DNA of 15,746 nt from JAAZBG01 sp964390065 (GCA_964390065.1 CAYMGX010000092.1:1-15746); one strand, 5' to 3'; positions 1 through 7,970 are shown, counted from the first letter of the stretch. Notes: generated by a model not told the origin, from the sequence alone. Made by a program: numbers and translations.

Positions 1-16
1 AAGCTTTAATATTTAA

Positions 17-89
17 TACACCATTCAGGACTCGAACCTGAGACCCACTGATTAAGAGTCAGTTGCTCTACCAACTGAGCTAATGGTGC
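17..89 (-). tRNA. tRNA-Lys (anticodon CUU)
   Basis: The minus strand folds into a full cloverleaf of 73 nt. It has a 7-bp acceptor stem (GCACCAT with ATGGTGT, the first pair being a G-U wobble), a D arm closed by GCTC/GAGC, and an anticodon stem ACTGA/TCAGT. The anticodon loop is CTCTTAA, which gives anticodon CTT for lysine AAG codons. The T arm is TCAGG-TTCGAGT-CCTGA and the discriminator base is A. The 3' CCA is not encoded, so it must be added after transcription. A matching promoter lies just upstream. Confidence 0.96.
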
Positions 90-113
90 ATAGATTCTCC
101 GTAAGTGATCCAT

Positions 114-142
114 AAAATATAAAACGACAATGGAAACGTCAA
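114..142 (-). promoter_or_regulatory. Sigma70-type promoter of tRNA-Lys
   Basis: On the minus strand a -35 box TTGACG (137-142) is followed after exactly 17 nt by a -10 box TATTTT (114-119). The predicted start would lie about 18 nt before the tRNA 5' end, a normal leader length for a tRNA. The assignment rests on sequence match and position only. Confidence 0.6.
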
Positions 143-255
143 CAAAAATAAGACAAAACTATTAATTATTCAATTCTCGTTTTCAACCTTAATCTCAACT
201 TATATCTGTTTATTGCTTCGCCACCCGGTACGCGTCACTGGTCACTTTTCCACAC

Positions 256-287
256 AAAAAAAAAGGCAGTGAAACACTGCCTTTTTT
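256..287 (-). terminator. Intrinsic terminator after the first PEP-CTERM gene
   Basis: A perfect 7-bp stem GGCAGTG/CACTGCC (265-271 and 275-281) has a 3-nt loop. Read on the minus strand it is followed by nine T residues (complement of A256-264), and A-T pairs flank the other side. It sits 25 nt after the stop codon of the gene ending at 313. The A/T flanks could let it work in both directions. Confidence 0.85.
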
Positions 288-312
288 CAACAATCGCATA
301 TCAAAATAATAC

Positions 313-1098
313 TTACTTGTTTTTTCTACGGAAGAACGCAAGTGAGAGAAGGCCGAACCCAATGAGTGACAACATTGTAGGTTCCGGTACATCCTTAACT
401 TTAAACGTGTATTTCTCGATTTCACCCTGCAGTGTTGAAAGTGGACTTGTTGCTGTGAATGCCTTCCAGTCTGCTGCAGTTGGAATATAAAACCTTTTCT
501 CGGTAGCCACTTTGTCTGATTCGTTTACAAAAGTGACATTCACTGGTTTTGAATCATCAACGAGCTGTCTTAAATCATCACTGCACATTGTACGGGCAAC
601 CAGTTCGTATGTACGTGCTTCAGAAAATGTAAAATCGAATTTCATCGAACCCAACAGCTCTGGTTTTCCTGCAGTTTGATCTGCTTTTGAACTGTTAACA
701 ACGTTTCCGTCATAGTAACGATATTTTGTACCGTTTTTCTTAACATAGTTACCATTTTCAGAGAGAAGCCATTCACCTTTTACTTCTTCAGTACCATCAA
801 TCCAGACTTTAGCAACATCTGAATAGTGTGTACCCTGGAACTCTTTCCAGATATCTACTCTGAAATCAACACTTTGGCCAACTGCGAACTCTGTGACGTC
901 GGTCAAATTCGCCCATGATGTTCCATTGTCAAGAGAATAAAACACGCCGTTATCAGAATTGGTGTTTGCACCATCTTTAATGGTTTCTTTTCCAATGCTT
1001 TGCCACTTTGTTGTTGAATGAATAACATCACCAAAACTGGTGCCTGCCAATACAGCACTTATTGCTGCGGTTGCGATAAAGAGTTTCTTTAGTATCAT
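313..1098 (-). CDS. PEP-CTERM sorting domain protein, unknown extracellular domain
   Basis: This is a 261-aa exported protein. Residues 1-19 form a signal peptide (a Lys-Lys pair, then a hydrophobic run ending in LAGTSFG). The C-terminus is a standard PEP-CTERM signal: VPEP at 237-240, a hydrophobic helix at about 241-255, and an Arg-Arg-Lys end at 257-259. In the known system an exosortase recognises this signal, cleaves it and moves the protein to the surface or exopolysaccharide matrix. The 200-residue middle part is polar, rich in Thr, Asp, Asn and aromatic residues, and looks like a beta-sandwich; I do not recognise its family. GGAGG lies 7 nt before the ATG and fixes the start. The gene has its own terminator, so it is probably a single-gene unit. 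No exosortase is in the window. Confidence 0.9.
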   Translation of the reverse strand: MILKKLFIATAAISAVLAGTSFGDVIHSTTKWQSIGKETIKDGANTNSDNGVFYSLDNGTSWANLTDVTEFAVGQSVDFRVDIWKEFQGTHYSDVAKVWIDGTEEVKGEWLLSENGNYVKKNGTKYRYYDGNVVNSSKADQTAGKPELLGSMKFDFTFSEARTYELVARTMCSDDLRQLVDDSKPVNVTFVNESDKVATEKRFYIPTAADWKAFTATSPLSTLQGEIEKYTFKVKDVPEPTMLSLIGFGLLSLAFFRRKNK

Positions 1099-1315
1099 AG
1101 TGCCTCCAAAAAAAAACGTTGAGATCTACTGTGAAGCAACAATCATGCCGTAAGTAAGATATTTTAACAGATGAATAAATTTGAGTCTGTAATATGCTTG
1201 AATCTGCGTGTTTTGTGTCATTTTTTCAGAGGGATTTCATGTGGAGCTCTCAACCAGCAGCTTGAAACTGAATATTAGGTGTAAAGAAAGTCGACAGGTG
1301 TCTGCTAAAGAGATT

Positions 1316-1350
1316 AAAAAAGAGGCAGGTATAAAACGACTACCTCTTTT
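1316..1350 (-). terminator. Intrinsic terminator after the second PEP-CTERM gene
   Basis: Read on the minus strand, an 11-bp stem (1340-1350 pairing with 1318-1328, one position being a G-U wobble) encloses an 11-nt loop and runs into six T residues (complement of A1316-1321). The wobble pairs only in the minus-strand RNA, which supports that direction. It begins 19 nt after the stop codon of the gene ending at 1370. Confidence 0.75.
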
Positions 1351-1369
1351 GTGGATTTAGTAATAAAAA

Positions 1370-2053
1370 TCATTTACGTCTTCTGATTGATCTCATGCCT
1401 GCAAAGCCAAGGAGTCCAAGTCCAAAGAGGGAAAGGGTTGCTGGTTCCGGTACATTAAAATGCGGATTCGCTTTACCGGGCTCATAGGTAAGTGAAAGAG
1501 TGGCATAGTCCAGAACTGCAGCCCATGGATATGCTTCCTCCATCACATTTAGTGAGAGTGTGAATCCTGATGTTCCGCTAAGTGAAGCAATGACTGACTG
1601 GCTAAGTGCGAATGTTGTTGTTGACCATCCAATTAATTCTGATGTACTACCGTTAGCTACAGCTCTCTCCCAGGTATCAATATTTCCGCCATTTGTTCCT
1701 TGAAGCGATCCTGCATATACTCTGTTTTCACTACCGAAATCAAAATAAACATGAACTAAATCTGACGGGTCAATATCCCAGGCTCTGATGCTGATACTAC
1801 CGGTAAGAGCAGATTCGATTTCGTTTGGAAGTATATAATTCCAATCGATTCGCCCTTTGCTGTTTGTCGCCTGTTCAAATTCGTCAGATCCTTGTTTGAA
1901 CACATAGTAGTCAAAATTTGTTGCTACATCAAAGCAGCTGCGTCTGGCTGCAAAGTCCTTATCTCCAGCTGTTGATTCAAATGTAATAGGTGTTGACATC
2001 ACATTTAATGATAATGCCAGGACTGCAATGGATGATAGTAAATACTTTGTCAT
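1370..2053 (-). CDS. PEP-CTERM sorting domain protein, second
   Basis: This is a 227-aa secreted protein. The signal peptide covers about residues 1-20 (hydrophobic core LSSIAVLALSLNVMS). The C-terminus carries the PEP-CTERM signal: VPEP at 201-204, a Gly/Leu-rich helix at 205-220, and an Arg-rich tail. The middle alternates polar and hydrophobic residues and ends with a Leu-Asp-Tyr-Ala-Thr-Leu-Ser-Leu-Thr-Tyr strand, common just before the sorting signal in this class. It is probably an all-beta domain of unknown ligand. AGGAGT lies 7 nt before the ATG. Outside the sorting signal it does not look like its neighbour at 313-1098, so the pair is not an obvious tandem duplication. The two genes share an orientation but each has its own terminator. 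Confidence 0.9.
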   Translation of the reverse strand: MTKYLLSSIAVLALSLNVMSTPITFESTAGDKDFAARRSCFDVATNFDYYVFKQGSDEFEQATNSKGRIDWNYILPNEIESALTGSISIRAWDIDPSDLVHVYFDFGSENRVYAGSLQGTNGGNIDTWERAVANGSTSELIGWSTTTFALSQSVIASLSGTSGFTLSLNVMEEAYPWAAVLDYATLSLTYEPGKANPHFNVPEPATLSLFGLGLLGFAGMRSIRRRK

Positions 2054-2305
2054 TTATGACTCCTGTGGGGAATAGTTAAATGGTAATTTAAGCCTTCAAT
2101 AAGCAATCAGTGTGCCGTTTAATTAATTATATTTAAAGGTCATTAAACAGTATTGTTAATTGACAAGTAACAGTTAAGTGTAATTTTTTTCGACACACAG
2201 ATACTTTCGCTTACACTTAACAGTTTGACTGGAAGTTTGTCTGTAATAAAAAAGTAACTGAAATTCGTGTTGAAAAAACGATGTATCATACGTAGGATAT
2301 TCCTT

Positions 2306-3262
2306 ATGACCAGACACAAAAATGTTTACAAAGAGAATGCATTTAGAGATGCCTTCACAAAAAAAGAAGTTGTTGCAGGGTTTATTGAGCAGTTTTTGTC
2401 ACCGCAAATAGTACAGCAAACAAATCTTGAGTCACTCGAACTATTGCATCATAGTTTTGTCAATGCAAGCAGTGAATTATATTTCTCAGATCTTCTTTAC
2501 ACCGCTGAAATTACCAGTCATCGTTCCTATTTTTACTTTTTATGTGAACTGGAACCCTATTCAAATGAGATAATCAGGTCGCAGTTACTGAGAATAATTG
2601 TGCATTTTCTTGATACCTTTGCAAAGTCGGAATCTGAACATAAAAAATTCCCGGTGTTATACCCTGTGGTGTTAAATTTCCGGGATGGAGAATGGTCGAA
2701 GGTCCGATCTATTAAGGAATTGTTCAGTGATTCGCGTGGGGTACAACAGTTTATACCGGAGTTTGTTTTTAATGAGTTTAATTTAATCGAAATCCCGGAA
2801 CATCTGATCAAGGGACCGCAGCCACTTCAACAGCTATTAACCGTATCCAGGCAGGCACTGAATTCTGATGACTGCCTGCAGTGCATGCCGAAAATTGTCG
2901 ATCGCGTTTTTGACTCATATCTCGATTTTGATAAACAACTTAAAAGCTTTGACTCTACTGTTGCTTTTATTGCAAATACAATCAAGCCCGAAGATATAAA
3001 AACACTTCAGGAAAAGATTCAATATTCGTTTGTTCAGGAGGATGCTGCGCTGTTAAAAAAAATCTATGATCGCGGTGCTACTGATGGTGTCGGGAAAGGA
3101 TTGGCTATTGGTGTGAAACAGGGTATGGAAGCAAAAGAGGCTGAGATTATCAGGAATCTGGTATCCAGAGGGTTTGATGAAACCACTATTGCAGAGATTG
3201 TCGGTAAGCCTTTGAATCAAATAAAAGATGTCAGCTGCCTTTCCTGCTGCGCGTTATTCTGA
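2306..3262 (+). CDS. Rpn family recombination-promoting nuclease / Transposase_31-like (PD-(D/E)XK)
   Basis: The 318-aa protein matches the Rpn/YhgA-like PF04754 pattern. It has an N-terminal Phe-Arg-Asp-Ala-Phe segment (13-17), FSDLLY with the presumed catalytic Asp62, a strand YFYFLCELE with Glu81, and the helix-strand segment around PVLYPVVLNFRDGEWS (116-131). Glycine-rich repeats follow at about 257-273, with a short helix-turn-helix-like end at 280-305. Known members are DNA endonucleases linked to RecA-independent recombination. ATG 2306 is preferred because AGGA lies 8 nt upstream; an in-frame GTG at 2267 has no ribosome site and adds a basic, atypical leader. The third motif residue, usually Gln in a Glu-x-Gln motif, is Glu here. 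The last nine residues (Ser-Cys-Leu-Ser-Cys-Cys-Ala-Leu-Phe) look unlike the family and lie next to a scaffold gap. Function in this cell is inferred. Confidence 0.8.
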   Translation: MTRHKNVYKENAFRDAFTKKEVVAGFIEQFLSPQIVQQTNLESLELLHHSFVNASSELYFSDLLYTAEITSHRSYFYFLCELEPYSNEIIRSQLLRIIVHFLDTFAKSESEHKKFPVLYPVVLNFRDGEWSKVRSIKELFSDSRGVQQFIPEFVFNEFNLIEIPEHLIKGPQPLQQLLTVSRQALNSDDCLQCMPKIVDRVFDSYLDFDKQLKSFDSTVAFIANTIKPEDIKTLQEKIQYSFVQEDAALLKKIYDRGATDGVGKGLAIGVKQGMEAKEAEIIRNLVSRGFDETTIAEIVGKPLNQIKDVSCLSCCALF

Positions 3263-3284
3263 ATAAAAAAGGCGATTCACAATT

Positions 3285-3384
3285 NNNNNNNNNNNNNNNN
3301 NNNNNNNNNNNNNNNNNNNNNNNNNNNNNNNNNNNNNNNNNNNNNNNNNNNNNNNNNNNNNNNNNNNNNNNNNNNNNNNNNNNN
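3285..3384. other. Assembly gap (100 N)
   Basis: Exactly 100 unknown bases separate two assembled pieces. A round 100 is the usual placeholder for a gap of unknown length. The dehydrogenase gene entering from the right lacks roughly 270 codons, which cannot fit in 100 bases, so the real distance is longer, the gene is broken, or the join is wrong. Confidence 0.98.
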
Positions 3385-3857
3385 TTTTTATCTCCGGGAT
3401 TGATTCGCTCAGGTGAATACCCTACGAAAAAGTCGGATTTCCATTTCATTCCAGAGAATTTCTCAAGGACTGGTACGCATTCGTCTTCGGTGACGCCAGG
3501 GTACACCGTTGATTCATAAACAACAACTGCACCTTTCTGAAGGTTTTTACCTACAGTCTCTGACGATTTATAGAGCGGTGTAAGATCCGGATTTTTGTGG
3601 TCATCAATTGGCGTAGGCACTGCAACAATAATAAAATTGGCAGTTTTAATATCCTGCGGGTTTGATGAATACGTTATTGATGAGCTTTTGAGCGTTTCTG
3701 TGGAAACTTCATTTGTCGGATCAACAAAATTCCTTAACGTTGCAATACGCGATTCTTTTATATCGAACCCTATGACAGGGAAATATTTCGCCAGCTCAAC
3801 AGCAAGTGGAAGTCCGACATACCCGAGGCCAACGACGCAGATTTTTGGTTCAAACAT
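3385..3857 (-). CDS. Nucleotide-sugar 6-dehydrogenase (TviB/WbpO-like), C-terminus lost in gap
   Basis: Only the first 157 residues of a protein normally about 420-440 aa long are present. They form the NAD-binding domain: GLGYVGLPLA at 10-19, Asp32 after the second strand (typical for NAD rather than NADP), a Thr-Pro-Ile-Asp segment at 82-85, and YESTVYPG at 114-121 followed by GYSPERINPGDK (146-157). This pattern fits the UDP-N-acetylgalactosamine/glucosamine or UDP-ManNAc dehydrogenase group, which oxidises C6 to make UDP-aminouronic acids for capsule or O-antigen. The catalytic Cys lies further on and is not visible. AGGAG lies 7-8 nt before the ATG. It is separated from the upstream YdcF-like gene by 244 nt and has its own promoter candidate, so it may not belong to the NRPS operon. 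A sugar role is more likely than a natural-product role. Confidence 0.9.
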
Positions 3858-3880
3858 GTGATATCTCCTGAATTAGTATT

Positions 3881-3907
3881 CTTATAAACAGTTGTGAGTA
3901 ATGTCAA
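3881..3907 (-). promoter_or_regulatory. Candidate promoter of the sugar dehydrogenase
   Basis: On the minus strand a perfect -35 box TTGACA (3902-3907) precedes TATAAG (3881-3886) with a 15-nt spacer. A poorer -10 TAAGAA gives the preferred 17-nt spacer. It lies 24 nt before the start codon. The short spacing or weak -10 makes this a moderate candidate. Confidence 0.4.
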
Positions 3908-4101
3908 ATTTTGTTGCGGTTTCGAAACGACAATTTTCTATGAAAGAGGTAAAATAGTCCGCTTTTGAAATTCATAATTGTCAAATTTACAAAACATATT
4001 TTGAACGGATCCAGTTTTAAATTATAAAATACATTGTCGGGATATAAGAGGTAAATATATTACGAATGGAATTTCTATATTAAAAATATAATGGTAAATA
4101 A

Positions 4102-4725
4102 TTATGTACTTTTTTTCATATCATTAAAAAGGAAAATGAGTTTATAGATTTGTACTTTAATAAATTCAAGTACCAGTTCTCTCAAATAAAACTGGTCATT
4201 TGAACCTGCAAAGAAAATTGATACTGAGTTATTGTTTAAAAAGTGTTTGAAACTCATCATTACTCTTCGGCTATGACAATGTGAAGAAACAAGAATAATA
4301 GAATTGTATTTTTGAAGCATGAAATAATTTGAAAGAACCTCTGCTTCGGTCATTGTTCCAAAAAAACCATTCTTTACATTAAAAAAAGAGACAACAGAAT
4401 CTGGTATTCCTACCCTTTTTATTATCTTCTTTTTTTTATACAATACTGATGAATCATTATTATTGTAAATCAATATTCTTTTTATATCGTATTTGTTTTG
4501 CAATAAAGAGGCAGAGGATAAATGTCTTGAAGTACTTTTAAGAGAACCGCCCAGTACATAAAGCGCATCAATTTCAGTATAATCCGGGAAGGTAGATGGA
4601 ATACATAAATAATTTTTAAGATGTTTGCTTAGATAATTTTTAAGTGGTTTATATAAGAATAACAGTATAAAAGATAATAGAAGTACTTTCAGAGAAAAAA
4701 GCAATGTGATCGTTTTAAAATTCAT
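4102..4725 (-). CDS. YdcF/DUF218 (ElyC/SanA/YdcF family) membrane-anchored protein
   Basis: This 207-aa protein has one N-terminal membrane helix (about residues 8-25). A DUF218 (PF02698) domain follows: ALYVLGGS at 54-61, an Arg-rich helix near 66, GTMTEAE at 123-129, and the signature VSSHCHSRRV at 146-155. Family members sit in the inner membrane and are linked to envelope or polysaccharide homeostasis, but their chemistry is not established. The helix implies a periplasmic domain. The gene follows the Gly NRPS after 86 nt, with a weak hairpin between. It has no clear ribosome site before its ATG. Lines inside it run at about 25-38% GC, clearly poorer in G+C than the NRPS genes, with many Lys, Asn and Ile codons ending in A or T. 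That suggests a separate origin or a later addition to the operon. The domain call is firm; the role in the cluster is unknown. Confidence 0.8.
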   Translation of the reverse strand: MNFKTITLLFSLKVLLLSFILLFLYKPLKNYLSKHLKNYLCIPSTFPDYTEIDALYVLGGSLKSTSRHLSSASLLQNKYDIKRILIYNNNDSSVLYKKKKIIKRVGIPDSVVSFFNVKNGFFGTMTEAEVLSNYFMLQKYNSIILVSSHCHSRRVMMSFKHFLNNNSVSIFFAGSNDQFYLRELVLEFIKVQIYKLIFLFNDMKKST

Positions 4726-4787
4726 AGATAGTTACATTTTACGTTGTTGGAATTATGGAAAGAGCAATTGGTTAAAAAATGATAGAG

Positions 4788-4809
4788 TTGATGATGTTTG
4801 AATCATCAA
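4788..4809 (-). terminator. Weak hairpin after the Gly NRPS gene (possible attenuator)
   Basis: A perfect 8-bp stem TTGATGAT/ATCATCAA with a 6-nt loop starts 2 nt after the NRPS stop codon. The stem is AT-rich and the T run on the minus strand comes only after about 7 further bases, so it is not a classical terminator. It could lower read-through into the YdcF-like gene or protect the mRNA end. Confidence 0.35.
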
Positions 4810-4811
4810 TA

Positions 4812-7800
4812 CTATTTTCGTACACGTTTTAAAGAGGATAGTGCTTGTTTTTGCATAGAGGCACGATCCTTTTTGGCTTGAAGGGATTCACTCATACCCT
4901 TTGGGTTTAGATATTCAGATAGTGATCTGATCGTTGTGTATTGAAACAGCAACGTGGTAGATAATTCACAATGAAATTCTGCCTGAAGCAAATCTTTATA
5001 GCTAAGAATAAGTAATGAGTTACCACCGGCATCAAAAAAATTATCATCAGGGGTATGAACAGAAAGGAATAATTTATTTACCCAGATATCAGTAATTCTC
5101 TTTTCTGTTTCGGTGTTGGTACTGATTGAGATCATTTCTGTATAATTCTTCGGGAGTTCAATTGCCTGCAATGCTTTTCTGTCAATTTTATTGTTTGGGG
5201 TCATTGGCAGTGATTCAAGAAATATAAATCGTGATGGTACCATGTACTCCGGGAGTTGTTTTTGGAGCAATAATCGAATCGTATCAATTTCAAGCTCTAC
5301 AGATGGCTTTAGGGTGATACAAGCAACAAGAATCGATATATTCTGTTCATTTTTAATTATTACTGCAGCATTTTTCACTCCGGATATACTTTGAATTGCA
5401 TTTTCAATTTCTTCAAGTTCTATTCTAAACCCTCTGATTTTAACTTGATTGTCAACTCTCCCTGCACATTCAAGGTTGCTATCTGCAAGTAATCGACAAA
5501 TGTCACCGGTTTTATAAAATTTACCGGATAAAAAATCGTTTGTAATTTGGATAAACCGATCACTGTTTAATTCAGGTCGATTATGATAGCCTATTGCAAC
5601 CCCGTCACCACCAATTAAAATTTCTCCCCAACAGCCGATTGGTACCTGTATTCCCCATTTGTCTACAATCCTGATGGACGTGTTTGCTATAGGTTTCCCA
5701 ATTGTGATTACAGGTGTTTTGCTTGTAATTTGAGCGATGGTTGACCAGACAGTTGTTTCTGTCGGTCCATACATATTGTAAAGCTTATCACACTTAGTTA
5801 AAAGGTTTGCTGCCAATTCTTTGGACAGCGATTCTCCACCAGACAGTGCAGTCAATCCGTTGTGGCCTTTCCATCCTGACGCATTAAGCATTTTCCAGGT
5901 TGTCGGTGTTGCCTGTAGTAATGTAATCGGATTACTGGAAAGTAATGATATAAGTGAATCAGGATCAGAAACTGTTTCCCGTGGTGCGATATATATTGTC
6001 GATCCGGCAATTAGTGGGACTAATAACTCGAGAATATGAATGTCAAATGAGATTGTTGTAATTGCTAAAATGTTGTCATGCTCATTGATCCCCGGGACAT
6101 CAAGCATGCTCAGGATAAAATTTGCCAGATTGCCATGAGAAATTTTCACACCCTTTGGTTTGCCGGTAGAACCTGATGTGTAAATCATATAAGCTGCATC
6201 GGTAAAGTAAATTGCCGGTGTCTGAATTACAGTGTCTTGCGGTATATTTATTAATGTATCCACATTAATAACCTGCCCATTATTAAACAAATCAATGTCG
6301 CAATATTTTTGCTCAGTTAATATTGTTACCAGTGACGCATCACTGCAGATGAATTCAATCCGGTCTTTCGGGAAGTGGGGATCCAGAGGAACGTACGCAG
6401 CTCCTGCTTTTAAAACACCAATAATTGATGCAAGCATAACCTCAGATCTGTCAAGATATATGCCGACAAACTGATTATTCGTAATTCCTTTTTCAAGTAA
6501 GTATTTCGCTATAGTGTTGGACATCTTGTCCAATTCAATGTAACTCAATACTTTATTCTTAAAGGCAACCGCGTTTTTTGTGGTAAAGGATGCTACACTT
6601 TTTCTGAAAAGGGAAATAAAATCCGAACCATGGGATACAATCTGTTCTTGACCTTTACAAAAAGAATTAATTAATGCCTGTTCATCCGGGCAGACAATAC
6701 GTGCTTGATGAACGTTGAGTTGCGGGTTGTTCAGGCTTTCAATAACCACATGTTTGAAATTTCCAGCCAACCGTTCTATTGTCTGTTCATTGAAAATTGT
6801 TGAGTTAAATTCTATTACTCCATTAATACCATTGGTATCTTCCCAAAAGGTGGCAAAAAGATCAAGTTGACTGCCGCCATGATGCATATACCGCTGATTG
6901 ACATCACAACCATCAAGAACAAGTTTGACGAATGGTTCAAATGTAAAGCCTGTCTGATAAACAGGATTCGCATCCAGCGAACTACCTTTTTGTAGAGTGT
7001 TTTTAATAATCAGTTCTGTAGGGTATTCCTGATTACGGTGCCCCAGGAGCATCGCCTTTCTGATTGAGCCTATCAAATCAAGTACGGTACCTGGTTCTCT
7101 GAAATCAATTGTGACAGGAAGTATGTTGACAAAACATCCAACTGTTTCCTTGAATGCATTATCGCGCCTGTTTGTAAATGGTACTCCAATCGAAAAATAA
7201 TCCTGATTTGCATATTTCCCGAGTACGATTGCATAGGATGTGAGTAACCATAAAAATGGTGTCACTTTATACTGTGCAGCACAATTTTTGATTGCTAACG
7301 TTGTATCCTGATCGAATTCGATATAGACTACATTACCTCTAAATTTTAAAAACGATGGCCTGGGATTATCTACCGGAAGCATTAACATTTTTGGAACGGA
7401 CTCAAGAGCTGCTTGCCAATAGTTTTTATGACTGACAGCACTATCTGATGCAAGCCAGGATGTTTGATACTTCACATAGTCTGGATAATTGTTTACTGTT
7501 TCCGGGATATGTGTTGATGGGTCGTTGTACAAATTGCCGATAAGCTCACACAGTATTTCTTTTGTCTTCAAATCCGAAATGCCATGCTGCAGAACAAGGC
7601 ACCAGATGTAACTGTTGTACTTCTGTTTTATTAAAACCGTTCTATAAAGTATTTCACTCATAACAAAAGGCTTTATAATAAAACGATCAAGATACTCAAA
7701 TATCTCTTCTGGTGTGGAACCTGACATGTCTATGTGGTTCAGGTCTGTAAATGCAGCCACACCCGGTGTAGATTCAAGCGAACCATTTGATGATTTTATT

Positions 7801-7970
7801 GATGACGTTAGAATGTCAACTGATGAAAAAAGCGTTGCCACGGCATGCTCAAACCGCTGTATATCAAGCGCTCCATCAATGGTAAAAACTAACGGAATGT
7901 TATAAGCACTGCTTTCAGCGTCAAGATTCTGAAGCAGGTAAAATTGACGTTGCTGGAATGAAACGTTCAC
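4812..7970 (-). CDS. Non-ribosomal peptide synthetase, C-A-PCP, predicted glycine-activating
   Basis: The 1052-aa single module has a condensation domain (about 1-430), an adenylation domain (about 445-935) and a carrier domain (about 950-1022). The C domain has QHGISDL at 128-134, keeping the catalytic second His129 and Asp133. The A domain has YTSGSTGKPKG from 597, YGPTE at 734, YKTGD at 819, the GRVDNQVKIRG hinge at 837, and the A10 lysine K928. Reading the ten pocket positions against GrsA gives D643 I644 L647 Q686 L709 G711 M733 V741 W742 K928, or DILQLGMVWK. This differs from the well-known glycine code DILQLGLIWK only at two conservative sites. The carrier has GGNSL with Ser985 for phosphopantetheine. 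No thioesterase follows, so it must hand the chain on. The start is GTG at 7970, with AGGA 8 nt upstream. The basic C-terminal tail resembles that of the Ser module. Confidence 0.93.
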   Translation of the reverse strand: MNVSFQQRQFYLLQNLDAESSAYNIPLVFTIDGALDIQRFEHAVATLFSSVDILTSSIKSSNGSLESTPGVAAFTDLNHIDMSGSTPEEIFEYLDRFIIKPFVMSEILYRTVLIKQKYNSYIWCLVLQHGISDLKTKEILCELIGNLYNDPSTHIPETVNNYPDYVKYQTSWLASDSAVSHKNYWQAALESVPKMLMLPVDNPRPSFLKFRGNVVYIEFDQDTTLAIKNCAAQYKVTPFLWLLTSYAIVLGKYANQDYFSIGVPFTNRRDNAFKETVGCFVNILPVTIDFREPGTVLDLIGSIRKAMLLGHRNQEYPTELIIKNTLQKGSSLDANPVYQTGFTFEPFVKLVLDGCDVNQRYMHHGGSQLDLFATFWEDTNGINGVIEFNSTIFNEQTIERLAGNFKHVVIESLNNPQLNVHQARIVCPDEQALINSFCKGQEQIVSHGSDFISLFRKSVASFTTKNAVAFKNKVLSYIELDKMSNTIAKYLLEKGITNNQFVGIYLDRSEVMLASIIGVLKAGAAYVPLDPHFPKDRIEFICSDASLVTILTEQKYCDIDLFNNGQVINVDTLINIPQDTVIQTPAIYFTDAAYMIYTSGSTGKPKGVKISHGNLANFILSMLDVPGINEHDNILAITTISFDIHILELLVPLIAGSTIYIAPRETVSDPDSLISLLSSNPITLLQATPTTWKMLNASGWKGHNGLTALSGGESLSKELAANLLTKCDKLYNMYGPTETTVWSTIAQITSKTPVITIGKPIANTSIRIVDKWGIQVPIGCWGEILIGGDGVAIGYHNRPELNSDRFIQITNDFLSGKFYKTGDICRLLADSNLECAGRVDNQVKIRGFRIELEEIENAIQSISGVKNAAVIIKNEQNISILVACITLKPSVELEIDTIRLLLQKQLPEYMVPSRFIFLESLPMTPNNKIDRKALQAIELPKNYTEMISISTNTETEKRITDIWVNKLFLSVHTPDDNFFDAGGNSLLILSYKDLLQAEFHCELSTTLLFQYTTIRSLSEYLNPKGMSESLQAKKDRASMQKQALSSLKRVRK

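Noticed and set aside
2267..2305. GTG 2267 as start of the Rpn gene
   Set aside because: No ribosome site before it; ATG 2306 has AGGA at the right distance and matches the usual family N-terminus.
3237..3272. GCCTTT/AAAGGC pairing after the Rpn gene as a terminator
   Set aside because: The stem overlaps the coding end, the loop is long and no T run follows on the plus strand.
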